From the NCBI RefSeq assembly GCF_014898055.3, contig NW_023604861.1, forward strand, positions 100,628,083 to 100,692,082: DNA of 64,000 bases, written 5' to 3'. Under the pieces are notes generated by a model. It saw only the letters and a list, made by a program, of their open reading frames with translations. It searched no databases and had not been told where the DNA came from. This document shows positions 35,681 through 47,991 of this stretch, one piece after another. Position 1 is the stretch's first letter, and each line of letters opens with the position of its first letter. Both the position numbers and the translations under genes were made by a program. Source of the stretch: Talpa occidentalis. Lineage: Eukaryota > Chordata > Mammalia > Eulipotyphla > Talpidae.

Positions 35681-38547
35681 AATTAAATACAAAAATATCA
35701 TGTCTTTAGCAAATAATAGTTATAAAAAGGAGATATATGGTTAATTTTTGGATATACATTTTGCTATTATAAGTAGAACTTAGAATGCAAATGGTTAGAA
35801 TGCATTTTTTTTCCTCTATTCCACATGCAAGTAAACGCTATCTTTACTATTACCAGTATCAGGTTTTCCATGCTGACAGGGGAGATATCTCTGCAGCAGT
35901 GATTTTAATCACTGCTTCACCAGTATTAGGGACATTATATCTACATTCAACTACTTGACTAAATGCTATGGCAGCTAATCTTAATTCATTTGTGTTTTAC
36001 TGTTACTGAAGCATGCTGTGAAATTTCGATGGGATCAGATAACTTTATGGGAATTCTGCCTAGTAAAGTCTTACTTTTTTCCCCTTATCATTCTTCTTCA
36101 AGTTGAAACTTGTATTTATTAATTTGTTTCACTGCTTAATTTCCTTATATATCTATTAACATATTTTATGTTTCATTAACTTAACTTTTATGCTGTTATT
36201 TTCAATTTAGTCATAGTTGATGAGTCTCTAACTTTTTATGTTCTGAGCTTCCATTTGGCATTTTTTTTCAATCCACTTAGTAATATTTGCAAGACAAAGA
36301 AAATAATCTTACTCTCCTTTATCCTCTGTGATAATGAGTACTTTGCATTTTCAGATTCCTAGGAATGCTGTCTAGGAAGTATTTTGTTGAGTGGACTTTG
36401 ACCTTATCCTGTTCTCTAAGGGGTCAAGAAGAGTCAGGGATGACAATATAATTTATCATCCACATAAGAACATTTTTGAGAGTGAAAGGGGATGCTAACC
36501 AGATGGGAGTGAGGGACTACAAGAGAAAACACTGCTTTTCTGGGTGAACTGGACTGTCTGGTTGCTGCACAAATATAAATAAGATCAGGGTGAGAAGATA
36601 GAATTTCAGGAGCTGAGGAACTTGTCAATAGTGAAAGCAAACAGCACAAATCATCCTGATTCCTGTGTCTCTAAGTCAAATCAATACTAACATCATTCTC
36701 CTTTTCTCTTTCCAGTTACTTCTTCATTTATAATTTGAGCTTATCCTTTTTGTAAGCCTGCATTGAACTTTTAAGCTTTTGTTGATTGTCCACTCTCTGA
36801 ACACCTAGTCTAGAACTCTAGAATAGAACACTGGGTTCTATTCTTTCTTGAGGAATTTACCATCTGCCTTAAGAAATTTTAGTCCTGGCTTCTCAAGTTC
36901 ATTGAAGATACTGAAGACAGAGATCCTAGCTCATCCTCCTACTATCAGAAAGAACATCCTGATGACTGGGAACACAAAGTGTGATTCATAGGTAGGATGT
37001 GAGTAGGTGACTTCTGGGAATGACAAATACTACTATTTGCTAAGGCCCCAATCTAAGAAGTTTGTTGAAATACATTTTCCCTTCTTAGCTATTTATTCTT
37101 ACTCTAATTTTACTTTCTTTAAAAAACTAGGGTACAATTTCATTTGTGAAGAAAGTTTAGGTACTTTTTATTTATTCATACTGGATTCCTTAGATTTGTT
37201 ATACCTATCAGAAATTTGATTAAGATAATAACAAACATTTATTGATCACCTGCTATATCCTACAAAAAATGATGATCATGGTCAACTTTACCAACGAAGT
37301 GTGCTTGGATAATGTTATCTTACAATTTGGATCGTGTTAGTAAAAAACTGATTTGTGTGAAGGCTTATTTGAGATCAAATTGTCAGTGACAGTCCAGATT
37401 TGGCAATCCAGATCTTCTGAAAGGAACTGAGAGGCACTTGTTTTCATTGAGCATTTCCAGGACATTAAAGACAAACCATGAGTAATTTGTGACTTCTGCC
37501 ATATGGCTCCCTCTGATTCAGGCCCTGGAGGCTTTTGCCATTACAAGTGTGCACATTCTGGGGCCGCTGCTATGAATTAGGAAGAAGAGAAAGACATGGC
37601 GAAATGTGAGCACCTGCTAGGGGGCTGTCCCCTGCCCACAGTGACTGACATAAGACCTAGTGCTAGAGGGGTTAAGGGTCCACTGGGGACATAGAAAACA
37701 GAAGACTCCTTAGACTGTGGGCACTATTGATCAACTTGAAGCCAATATTAAGGGTCATACCTCCAGTTGATTTTTAGAGGAGGACTGAGGCAGGGGCCTG
37801 GAGCGGGAATTCAAGGGATTAGTCTGAAGTGAGAGAATGATGCACGAAAACCCAGAGTCATGCATGAGGCTGTAAGTGTTGTCCGTGATGTGTGGGTGCG
37901 TGTATGGAAGTAAAATGGGTAGTATCCAGCTCCATGCCAAGTCCTGGGGAGCAACTTGAGCTTTATGAGGTAGTATCACTGTGCTGTGGCAAGTAGCTGC
38001 TATTACCTGGGCAAGTGGATGCTGACACCATAAAGAGTCAGATTTAGGGAGTCTAGAAATGGGTACCTGTTACTTTATTGAACAACTCTTGGTATAAGGT
38101 CTAATCAACAGCACAGGTCACACAAAGACTCAACAAAAATGTCACCGGATGACCATGATCATGCCATAAAGGTGCTTTGTCTGAACCCCTGAAAGATGAT
38201 ATATCAGTTTTTATCTCATTCATTTAATTCAATTTGTTCTCCTTGCAAAAATGTTTTGTGTGAGAGGATGAGAAATCAGTATTGCCAACTGGGCTTTAGT
38301 CTTTATCATAGATTCTAAAAAGTTTATCCATGCTTCTGTTCTTCTGTTAGTATAATTACAAACCAACTATTCCATTGTTGTTCTTTTCTTTTTCAAAGCA
38401 ATGAACAAGGCCATGTTTTGTCTTTAAATAGGCATCACCTTTTAATTATCAATTATCTTTTAGGTAAAAGCATAGGCGAAATTTTTGCTAAAACATTATT
38501 TTGTTAAAAATCAGCACTACTCTCTATGAAACTATTTCCTTTATAAG

Positions 38548-38548
<1 letters not shown>

Positions 38549-38580
<32 letters not shown>
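38549..38580. repeat. (TA)n microsatellite
   Basis: Uninterrupted TA dinucleotides of about 16 units. Confidence 0.95.
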
Positions 38581-38583
<3 letters not shown>

Positions 38584-38713
38584 TGTGGTGTTTTTAGTAA
38601 AAGCTTTAATCAAGGTACTAAATAAAGAACTACTTAATTATATGTGATTTCCATTGCAGATTAGATAGGTTACCAGTCTCTAAACTTCTCCTCCAAACAT
38701 AACTATTTTTTTA

Positions 38714-39199
38714 TGTTTTTTATACTTTATTTTATAAAATTCTTACATCATTTTTCATCTTCGCACAATGTATGCATTTTTTTTAATAGAGGCATGTTTT
38801 ATTTATTTATTTGTTTGTTTGTTTTGTTTATACAAGCACTGGGTACAGTCAGAAGCGCGGGAGGGTGAGAGAATTCACCAGAGCCAGAGCGGGGAGCAGA
38901 GCAGGCAGAAGGACCGAAGTACACTGCTGAGGGGAGCAGTAGGCGGCAGGAGAGGTCCGCGCGCCATGTGGGACCCTACTCCAGTGGCCGGGGAACAGCC
39001 GGGGAATCGAACTGGCGCCACAGAGGCCGCGGGCAGCTTTTGCAACCCAGCGCTCAACCGCTGTGCCACCGGGGAGGCCCTGCATTTTCTTTTTTTTTTT
39101 AATTTTCTTTTTATATTCCCCATACAATTGCAACCCCCTTATTTTGACCCCAATCTCTCCTTTCCCCGCCCCCTGCCCCATAGTGTGTCTCCGGTTCAT
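38714..39199 (-). mobile_element. Short L1 3' end in reverse orientation, split by a SINE
   Basis: Plus strand reads TTACATCATTTTTCATCTTC, then (after the SINE) ATTCCCCATACAATTGCAAC and CATAGTGTGTCTCCGGTTCA, the reverse complement of the young L1 3' UTR seen at 49.9 kb. A perfect 16-bp duplication CATAACTATTTTTTTA lies at 38698-38713 and 39200-39215. The SINE at 38781-39080 sits inside it. Confidence 0.88.
38781..39080 (-). mobile_element. tRNA-derived SINE nested in L1
   Basis: Minus-strand copy, head (plus-strand view) CTGTGCCACCGGGGAGGCCC, tail TTTATTTATTTGTTTGTTTG. The short duplication TGCATTTT (38773-38780 and 39081-39088) lies within the L1, so the SINE is the younger insertion. The 150-codon open frames on both strands here are read-through of the two elements. 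Confidence 0.92.
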
Positions 39200-39484
39200 C
39201 ATAACTATTTTTTTAAAGAATATTTTCAATAATTCAATACCTACTATGGGCTTAGTTCTCTTGTTATTTGTGTTTAGGTTGTTTTGGGAGTGATATGATA
39301 GTTTCACAACTAAGAATATCTAACATCTAGTTAAAAGTCTTCAAATTTCAAACTTCATCTTATATAGATATGATATAGATGCGGGTATATATTTAAATTC
39401 TGGGCCCCATATTTTATTATAATTTGTATCTGTCCAAGTGGTATGAGTTCATTAAAGGAATATAATATAATGAGTTCATTATAG

Positions 39485-39486
<2 letters not shown>

Positions 39487-39516
<30 letters not shown>
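39487..39516. repeat. (AT)n microsatellite
   Basis: About 15 units of AT between ATAGGAAT and GTGAAACAAG. Confidence 0.95.
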
Positions 39517-39519
<3 letters not shown>

Positions 39520-40066
39520 AAACAAGTAAAAAAAGTAAAAGCAAGTAAAAAAAACAACACAAAACAACAAACTAAAACAAAGAGTAATCTCCATCTTACT
39601 ATGGGGAGATAGCTACTGTTATGTTCTTCAGTTAGCAGTCTGTGTGAGTTTATCTTTCTTTTGCATGTTACCAACACACATTAGGGCTATCTTGGAGCCA
39701 ATGTGAGCATGGGGATGTTATTTGAAGGAAACAGAAATATGCTATGAAAACCCTGAAAAATAAGGTGGGTATCAAAGACTCTTTGATAGGGTTGGGGGGA
39801 TAAACTGTAACATCCTGTAAAACTCCCTTAGTGTCTCTTTATGCAGCTGTTGGCTTGAAGGCCTAGACCAGTTGGTGGTTATCCTGTCTCTCTCTTCTCT
39901 TTGCTTCCTTCCTTCCTCCTCACTCTCTCCTAAAATTCCAGGCTACCATTCTCACTCTACCTTCTAGATCTATTCTCCTATAGTTAACTTCTTGACTTTT
40001 CTTATATTAGTCAATTTTCTTGGCCTCTTCCTGTATTCCTTTCTATTAATTAAATAAGCATTTAAA

Positions 40067-40346
40067 GGGCCTTCATGGTGGCGCAAGGGGTTAAGACACA
40101 ATCTATGAAGCTGTCCACAGTCTCTGTAGCACGAGTTCGATCGCCTGGCCGGACAGGGAGCTACCCACATGGTGCAGCAGACCTCTCCTGACTTGCCCGC
40201 TGCTCTCCTCAGCAGTGTGCTTCTGTCAATCTGCCTGTTCTGTTCCCCACTCTGTCTCTGGTGAATCCTCTAACCCCACCCCCCACATCTCTGGCTTGTA
40301 CCCCAGCTCTTATGTGCATAAATAAATAAATCTTAAAAAAATAAAC
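40067..40346 (+). mobile_element. tRNA-derived SINE with 11-bp TSD
   Basis: Head GGGCCTTCATGGTGGCGCAA, B box AGTTCGATCGC, middle CTGCTCTCCTCAGCAGTGTG, 3' half GGTGAATCCTCTAACCCC and AATAAATAAATCTTAAAAAA. The duplication AAGCATTTAAA lies at 40056-40066 and 40347-40357. Confidence 0.92.
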
Positions 40347-43300
40347 AAGCATTTAAAAATGCAAATAAAGAACATTCCTGGGGAGAGGAGGAAGAGGCAG
40401 AAGGGGAGGGGGTGTAAGTTAAAAATGCATACTTTAATAGTTTTACACTAATATGTATTGATATATATTTGTATTAATATATTTTCTTTTAATCTACTTT
40501 AGTATTTTTGTTCAGTCACTTTAAGATATCAAAATGGAAGTTCAGTAAAGCTGCTTTGCTCAGCTTCAATGTAGGCCAGTGGAAGGGCACCACACAGTGG
40601 CCAGGGTCTGCTCTGGCCTCATTGTGGACTATTCAGGGCAGAGGTTAAAGAGAAGGGGACCAGATGGATTTTGAATTCTTCTAACCTCAGTGTGAAGAGG
40701 ACTCGTGGGACCCAAGGTGGGTGCTAACAGACATGCTTCCTCTGGGGATGCTAATGAAGAGGAAGCACGGAAGCCATCTCTCAGACAGGTGTTTGCAAAG
40801 TTGCTGGGCAGGTTCTAGGTTTCTGAGACTAATCTCTTTTCTTCAAGGAAGTTATAGTCTGAAGCAGTTTATCTATCTCAGAGCTTGCCAGGAGCTCCTG
40901 GGGAGAATTCTTTTACCTCCAGGGTTCACCATAACAGAACTACATATATAAAGGAAGTGCCTGCCTGGGTCAAGTCTGGATAGGCACAAAGAGCACTGAG
41001 AATTCATTGGGCAGATCCATGGCTGCCGCTGGATCATGGTGAATGATCCAAGCTTGGCTATCAATTCTCAGAATTGTGAGGGTGGTAGATTCTGGGAAAC
41101 AGCATTGCCAATGTGCTTTTCCATGCAAGTATGTGTGTGTGCATGCATGAACATGTGCTTGCTTTCTATATACAATTTTAAAGTAAAGGCAAACAAACAA
41201 GAATAACCATTAAGAAAAACCTAATGACAACTGGGCTGCTTGGAGATACATTTTATAGATAGTATGTGGATGTATATTCCTGGTTCTTGGTAGCAGAAGG
41301 TTGAATCTGGAGTGTGGATGGTAATGCAGTCTAAGTCCTGCAGGTTCTGTCATGGCCTTGTGGCCTGCTCACCAGGGCTTTGATCACCCCCACACAGCTG
41401 CAACTCATCTTACAGGGTAACTAAAGGGCAGTCCAGACATTGAGCATGGCCCAAATGGTGATGACTCATTAATAACTCTCATCTTTGGCACAGCAGGTAG
41501 ATATTGGGATTAGTCACTTCTTACTTTGGTGGGATTGCCAAATGCCTTTTGGAGCTTTTAACAAAGTCCTTATGCTACTGTGATATGATGTTCTGGTGGA
41601 GCCTCATCCACTTTCCTTTGGCCTTGGGGGCTGGTTGATTATTGTGAATATAATGGAGTCTAAATTGTGGAAAACAAATGTTACTTTGACTTGTATAAAG
41701 ACAAGATGAAAGTGAAACAACTATTTTGATAATTTTGCTAAAAATGCAACCTGTGCTTGAAAAACCTAAATCTAAGTTTGGCTTTATGTCTTATTTAAAC
41801 TCAGACAAAATAGCAATATTGGAGGGTAAAAACAGGTTTGTATGGTTAGTAAAGATTCTCATAATTCTACTATTGCAAACCAATCACATAAAAGAATGTT
41901 GAACCAATTATGATTGGGTTATAATTGGTATTAAGATTTTTACCTTCAAAGTGAACATTGTTGTATGGCTTACATGTGAATGTTTTCACATATATGTTGT
42001 AATTATACACTCTTTCTTGAATGGCCTTGGACTTGTAAGAATGAAGTCCAGTTGGGAAAGATTGTTATCCAGAAACATGTTGCTGAATCAGACCTCCCCA
42101 GAGAGCTGTTCTGAGTAACACACCCTTGCACTTTCTAGTTGGGACAAGACCATGCCTGGTGGCCTGGCATTTCAGGAATGGGCTAGTCTGCTTCTTAAAA
42201 GATGGTCTTGTCTCACTCAGCACAACTTGTAGGCTGCAGATCAGCCAGGATGAAACTGGGAAGTGCCAAGGGGGCATTGAATGACCACAAATGATTTTAC
42301 TCTATATAGAAACAAAAGGCTAAGACTGTCTCCTGAGAAAAGCTGTGCTTTAGGAGATAACCAGGCCTGCTTGGTGATGGCTTGTCAAAATCCAAACAAA
42401 AACAGAACTTTCCAAGTACATGTTTGGACCAAACACCTGAATGATTGTAGGTAAATCCTTTAGTGGATGAAACCACAAAAGCCTGGATATGAGTGATAGC
42501 ACAGACTCCAAGGAGCATCCACTCTCAATGGTTATACTTCTGAAAAAGCTATTGAAAAACACCATTAAAGTCACAAGACAAAGGGCTATTCCTCTGAGTT
42601 AAATTGTAGGGTCCTCTAGAGGGAGAATTCTACTTCTCTGCCAACACGCTGGCAGTTGTGTTTGAGAAGAGCATGCCTATAAACTAATGATGATAGTTTT
42701 TCTTCTGTTCTCCAAATGGAGAGTCTATTTCAGAGGTACTGATATCCACCATTGATGAAAACTTGGCTTGGTTAAAAAATAAATTCTTCAGCTTAACAAA
42801 GCAATGTGTGTCCATTTTTGTGATAGCTGTATGCTTGCCCAAATTTAATGGATCATCTTTTAATTTTTATATGATTTCCTCATTTTCCAGATTTCCATTC
42901 AGGGTCCTTAGACTGAAATTAATCACATTCTATACTCCAGGCTGGCTAGACACAGCAAAACCTAAATAAATCTCAATCAGGTCCTCAGAGGAGGTCTGAG
43001 AAAGTAATTTAGGAAACAAGGTTGTGAGCCTTTATACATCTGTGCTCAGTGACATTTCATTTGGGTGACTGTTTCAATTTTGAAAATGTAAGGTGATTAA
43101 CATAAAAAAGACAATTATATTTTTGTGTCTCTACTTAATGCTTGTGCTGCTTTTCACAAATATTTTTAGAACGACAGGGAAATTTAATTTATAAAATATG
43201 GATTACTTAACTAAGTTTTGGGATGGTTAAGCAAACAAAGTGACAAAAACCTACTGAATATTTGGCTTTCAGGGATTGTGAGTTACGCTGAAGGTTCGAA

Positions 43301-43739
43301 TATGGTTATAGATGACAAAGATCATAGGCAGTGATCTTCAATTAAACTTCTTATTCTACTTCCATATTAAAAGAAATCAGTTTTTCAGTATGATTAAATT
43401 GGATATTTAGCTTAGAAACAACATTAATGCAGGAATAAGAGAAAAACCAATCCTTTTTCCTATTTTGCTATTAGGTTTAACATATGTAATATATACTTTT
43501 TTTGTATAGTCATTGAGGGTATGACATTTCCTGTTATTTAAAATTTACTATAAAAATGTAAGGTTAAATGATCATAATAAGTATTATTAATGTGTTCTTC
43601 ATCAAGACCAACAAACCAGAATCTTGCATAATACTGGTACTTAGTAGGCACTCAAGATTATCCTCAGAATAATTTTTATGCAAAAATTTTTTAGCTCTCG
43701 TTTGGCTACAAATAACATCTACAATACAGTTCATTTCTA

Positions 43740-44141
43740 ATGAAGAAACTTGATTTTGGAGCCTTACTCCTCAAACCTGGTCCTGATTATTGCTTCAACT
43801 CCTGTTTATATAATTCTACACAACTTTGGCAGGATTCAAGAGCACATACCAGGGTGTTGGCTTTTATGAATCTCCTGGGATGTGAATGTCAAGCTGACTG
43901 GATGAACTCTGGCCACAAATCCCAGACAAGCACAATGACTCTATTTATTCAGACTTGGCCGCCTGAATGCAGATTGACTCTGTGGGTAATAAATTTTCAC
44001 AGGCCAAGAACTCCAGCATCAACCAAGCTGATCCTGAGAAGAAAAATGCACCCAGGGAAGTGGAGCTGGGCTGCAAAAGCCTCCTATATTTTTATTCCAC
44101 GTCTGCATATCATTCAGCAAATTCATTCGGTCACTGATTGA
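43740..44141 (+). other. Unexplained 134-codon open frame
   Basis: An open frame starting MKKLDFGALLLKPGPDY in otherwise stop-rich intronic sequence. I recognise no family, signal peptide or splice context, and it is antisense to AFF2. Most likely chance, possibly inside a conserved block. Listed because it is the longest non-L1, non-SINE frame in the window. Confidence 0.1.
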
Positions 44142-44409
44142 CATGCACTGCCAATGGCTCCAGAGGTTCTTTTTAAAAACTCAACTTTCTGTTATGCAAT
44201 TGTTACATTAAAAAGGAACAAGGGAAAAAATGAACAGCACCCATTCCAATTGGTAATCTGCTTTTAATATTAGACCCCAAACTGATGTTAGTTATCCAGT
44301 AACCTTTCTGGTAAAAAGCAGAAGATTGAGATGGGAATGTTTCTTGTGCCTCTTTATAAGAAAGCAAAGGTAACAAAAAGCAATAGAGCTGCAATTCAGT
44401 GCTCAGAGC

Positions 44410-44840
44410 AATCTCATCTATAATTCTGACATCTTAATGCAGCGAGACTTTAGATTCATTCTAAGAAGACTAAGATTCTTTTTGAGCGACAGATTAGTAC
44501 TGTATGCATTAAAAATAAGAAAAGAATTGGCTCTTTAACTTGCAGATTTATGTTAACTACCTAGATATCTATTAAATTAATTGTGTGCTTTCTAATATTG
44601 ATTGGGGATTAAAAGGTAACTTTTCTTCATTGTGAGAAGTAAATTATGCCAGTAGGAAAATTTCCTCTACAGATTATATCCAATGATCACTGCCTGTAAA
44701 ATTCAAATTGTCAGTTTAAATGGATAAACCATGCTCATTTAAAGAGAAAAATGCAGTTATGTAATTAAAATGAAAAGACTGCCTAATATGTGTGGATAAT
44801 GTAATTACTTGAAGCTGCAGGCACATACATAGACCATTCA
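44410..44840. promoter_or_regulatory. Candidate conserved AT-rich regulatory block
   Basis: About 430 bp free of recognisable repeats with homeodomain-type sites (ATTAAATTAATTG, TGTAATTAAAATG, ATGTAATTACTTGAAG) and a CTGCAGGCAC end. It resembles intronic enhancers of developmental loci. This is a compositional impression only. Confidence 0.25.
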
Positions 44841-46544
44841 ATTTGGATCACTGTTCCCTTACTTTCCCTGAGCTTATGTATTTGTCATCTCTGAAACACT
44901 GCAGTTGGTGCTATCTTGGCTGCTCCATGCTGAAAGCCATAATCATGTTTCCCTCTCTTCATGCCTTAGCTATAATAATTTCACGTAGATATTTGCTGTG
45001 CCCAACCTCCCAAGTTTATCCTGACTTGAGAGGCAGAGTTCATATTTTCACTAAGTGGGAAGAGACACAATATAATTCATCTCCTTTTTCTAAAGCCATT
45101 TAAAAACTCCTTTAGCAGAACTTCAGGAATAATCATGTCTTAAATCTTATTCCTTCACATTTTCCTACAGAAACATTAGCTCTTAGAATCGCTAAAACCA
45201 AGAGCTACAGAAAAGGAGATCAAACAAATTGCTACATGTATTATGTATCTTTCATTTACCCAAACAAGAAAACTAATTCTCAAATTATTTGTCCCATTTC
45301 CAGCTTAAATCTCATTAAGTATGAAAATTATAGCAGCAAAGATGAGAATATGCTTCCAATTCATTTAAATCTCTGAACTTTCTAGGTAAATTCTGTCCCA
45401 ATTGCAGTTTTAGTGGTTCTAGTGAAAACCCCACTATCCTTGAATGGGATGGCTATAGAGAAACCCATTCTTGGTTTTGGAGGTTCCTATTTGAAACAAC
45501 TTTTGAAAATGTGTAATTTAAATAGGTTGTGGCATTAAGAATACTTAAGGGATTTTCTTATTTCGGACTCAGACTCAGAAGGGTTTCCTTGCTTCACTCC
45601 CAAGAGGATCATCTAATAGTTAACCAGAATTACACTGCACCCAGAGAATCCCATGGCTTGCAGTGAAACTACCCCTTGGGCATAAGAGACTAGAAGGGAC
45701 ACAGAGGAGGTTCATGCTTCATTGACTGTAAGATGGATGGAGGTGAATGGGAATGTCTGGAGGCTGTGATGCTGGATGGAAGTCACAGAGTGTGAGGCTG
45801 CCTCTCAGCCGGGGACCCTGGAGAGGGGAGAACTGAATGATGTGGAGGCATACACATACTTGACAGAGGAAAATACATGTGGAGGAGCAGGGTGCTCCTA
45901 GTAAAAAGAACAAAGACAATGCATTGGACACACTCCCACTACCTTTTATCTTGGGACTGGCACTGACAGGGAAGAGACAGCAGAGTCTCAGATCTAGAAC
46001 CACAGAATGGTGCCACAAACCTGAGCCTACTTCCACCCCTAGCACATTCACACCTTTGGCTTAACCCTCCAGGCCTGTCCCCACCCTGTCACTTAGCAAC
46101 TGAAAAAAGAGGTTTCAATTGCTATTGAAATTGACAAAGGCCAAAACCCTTAAATTAAATCAAAGCACAGTACCACCTGCTGGAAAAGTAAAGGTGGTTC
46201 AACTCTCTAAGTTACTGCTACATATGCTTTTGAAAAATAGAGAAATCTAAAGCAGCAGTATGAGCAAATTGAAAAAAGTATATAACATATGGCACCCCTG
46301 AGTCCTCAAGAAATATGATTATCACAAGGAGAGAACAACTCTTCAGAATCTAACCACATGTGCTGGAGGAACTTGAATAAAGGCATGTGTGGCTTGAAGT
46401 TCATGAAAACCCATGGATGAGCTCCATCTGAAGTGAATAAAGGAGAAGAAGTGAGTGAGACCAGACTGTGTAGGGTAGAGTCAGTCATGCTATGGGCTCT
46501 GGATATCATCCCCAGTAGAATGGGAAACCCATTTAAAATTTCAT

Positions 46545-47272
46545 TTATTTATTCATTCATTCCCCAAATCAATGATGACTTTTATTACTGCATCTTAAAG
46601 ATGTATCACAAATAGGTCTAAGAAATCATCCAGTATCTTCCTGTTCCATAGCTGGACAACTTAAATCTTATTCATCGGCCTGCTGAAATGTTCTTTTTCA
46701 GAAACATAGATACCATCCAAAAATTTCCTGATATCCTTGTTTTTAACTGTCATGGCTTGCTGAATCAAAGCAGCTGAATTTGATACAAGTTCAATGTCAT
46801 TTACTTCAAGAATCAACTCATCTTTCTGGTCTTGAGATACTGAATAAGCAATGCCTTGTCTCATCCGAACCCTGCAAATGTATTTTCAGCCCAAGAAATT
46901 TTGGATTTCAACAAGAGACCCATTCTCCTGAATAACAACATTGATAGGGAAGTGAGCATACACAGACCTCTTCCTATAACAGAAGCCCAGTGTAACACCC
47001 TTGATCATTTTCTGTACATGAATACAGATAGTATGAACTGTAGCCAGTTCCTTTCTATTTCCCCACCATTTGTCAACCCAGAGCCTCTTCTTTTTCTTCC
47101 CAAGCAGACTGAGTTCGACATCGATGTGATTGAAGTCCCTCTGCAGGGTGCCTCTGGGGCCCTTCACAATAACAGTGCAAACCTTCAGGGAGATGTCAAC
47201 ATTTTCTGGAATGTCGGACAGTCTGATTGCTGAGAATGGTCTTCATTCTTTCAGTAGATGTGGCAAAGCTAT
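46545..47272 (-). pseudogene. RPL9 processed pseudogene
   Basis: An intronless, near full-length copy of 60S ribosomal protein L9 (uL6) mRNA. Recognisable pieces include [10 protein letters not shown] (start at 47246), [55 protein letters not shown] and [10 protein letters not shown]. It keeps a stretch of 5' UTR, the 3' UTR with AATAAA (near 46579), and an A-rich AATGAATGAATAAATAAA tail. Three defects: an inserted base near 47216 (codon 11-12), a TGA at 46886-46888, and a lost base near 46695 before the last residues. Flanks resemble a diverged duplication (CATTTAAAATTT near 46531, CATTTAAGATTT near 47294). It sits inside an ancient repeat, so it is an L1-mediated retrocopy and not a working gene. 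Confidence 0.95.
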
Positions 47273-47991
47273 TTATTTATTTTTAACTTAGACCATTTAA
47301 GATTTTAGAACAATGAGTGGCTTGACCTGATTTATTGTTTTTTAAAGATTACTGTGAGGATGTTGTATTAGAGGGTGAGGAATGCAAATAAGGTTGTTTC
47401 TACCAGACTAATTTAGACTGATGAAAATGGAAAGAGCTGGGTGAATATTTTAATTTTTGAGATTGAATTTATAGGATATAGAGATAAAATTCACATTTGA
47501 GTGAGGAACACAGAGTCATCCAGGATGTGCATATTGGCTCTAGTCTTCAACAATGGGGCATGTGGAAGTTCTAGTTTTAGGAATTTATAAAATAATCACA
47601 GGAGAACATATTTGTGTGTATGTGGTAGAAGGGTAGTAATGAGCAGAAGTCTAATCCGGCAAAAATGGAATTTGAAGTGCTTGTGAGACATGCAGGTGGA
47701 GTAATCAGGTAGGCCTGCAGCACAGAAGAGGAGAGTACTGAGCTGAGGTTGTAACTTGAAAAATTATAAGCATATAAAAACTTAAGGTCATGAAGATGTA
47801 TGAAATTACCCAAAGAAAAAGAGGGTGGAAATGGAGAAGAGAAATGAGGGATGAATTCTGCAAGGCTCCAAAACTCCGTGAGTGGAGGTGGGTAGAGGAA
47901 GAACAGACAGCAAAGGAGCCTGAAAAGAAACAAGCAGAGGAAACAAGCCAGGAGAGTTTGGTGTTGGATACCTTAGAAAAGTGGGGTGATG

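Noticed and set aside
38768..39307. Open frames of about 150 codons on both strands
   Set aside because: They run through the SINE and L1 sequences and have no independent coding support.
46661..47246. RPL9 as a working ribosomal protein gene
   Set aside because: It has no introns, an A-rich tail, one inserted base, an in-frame stop and a lost base. It is a processed pseudogene.
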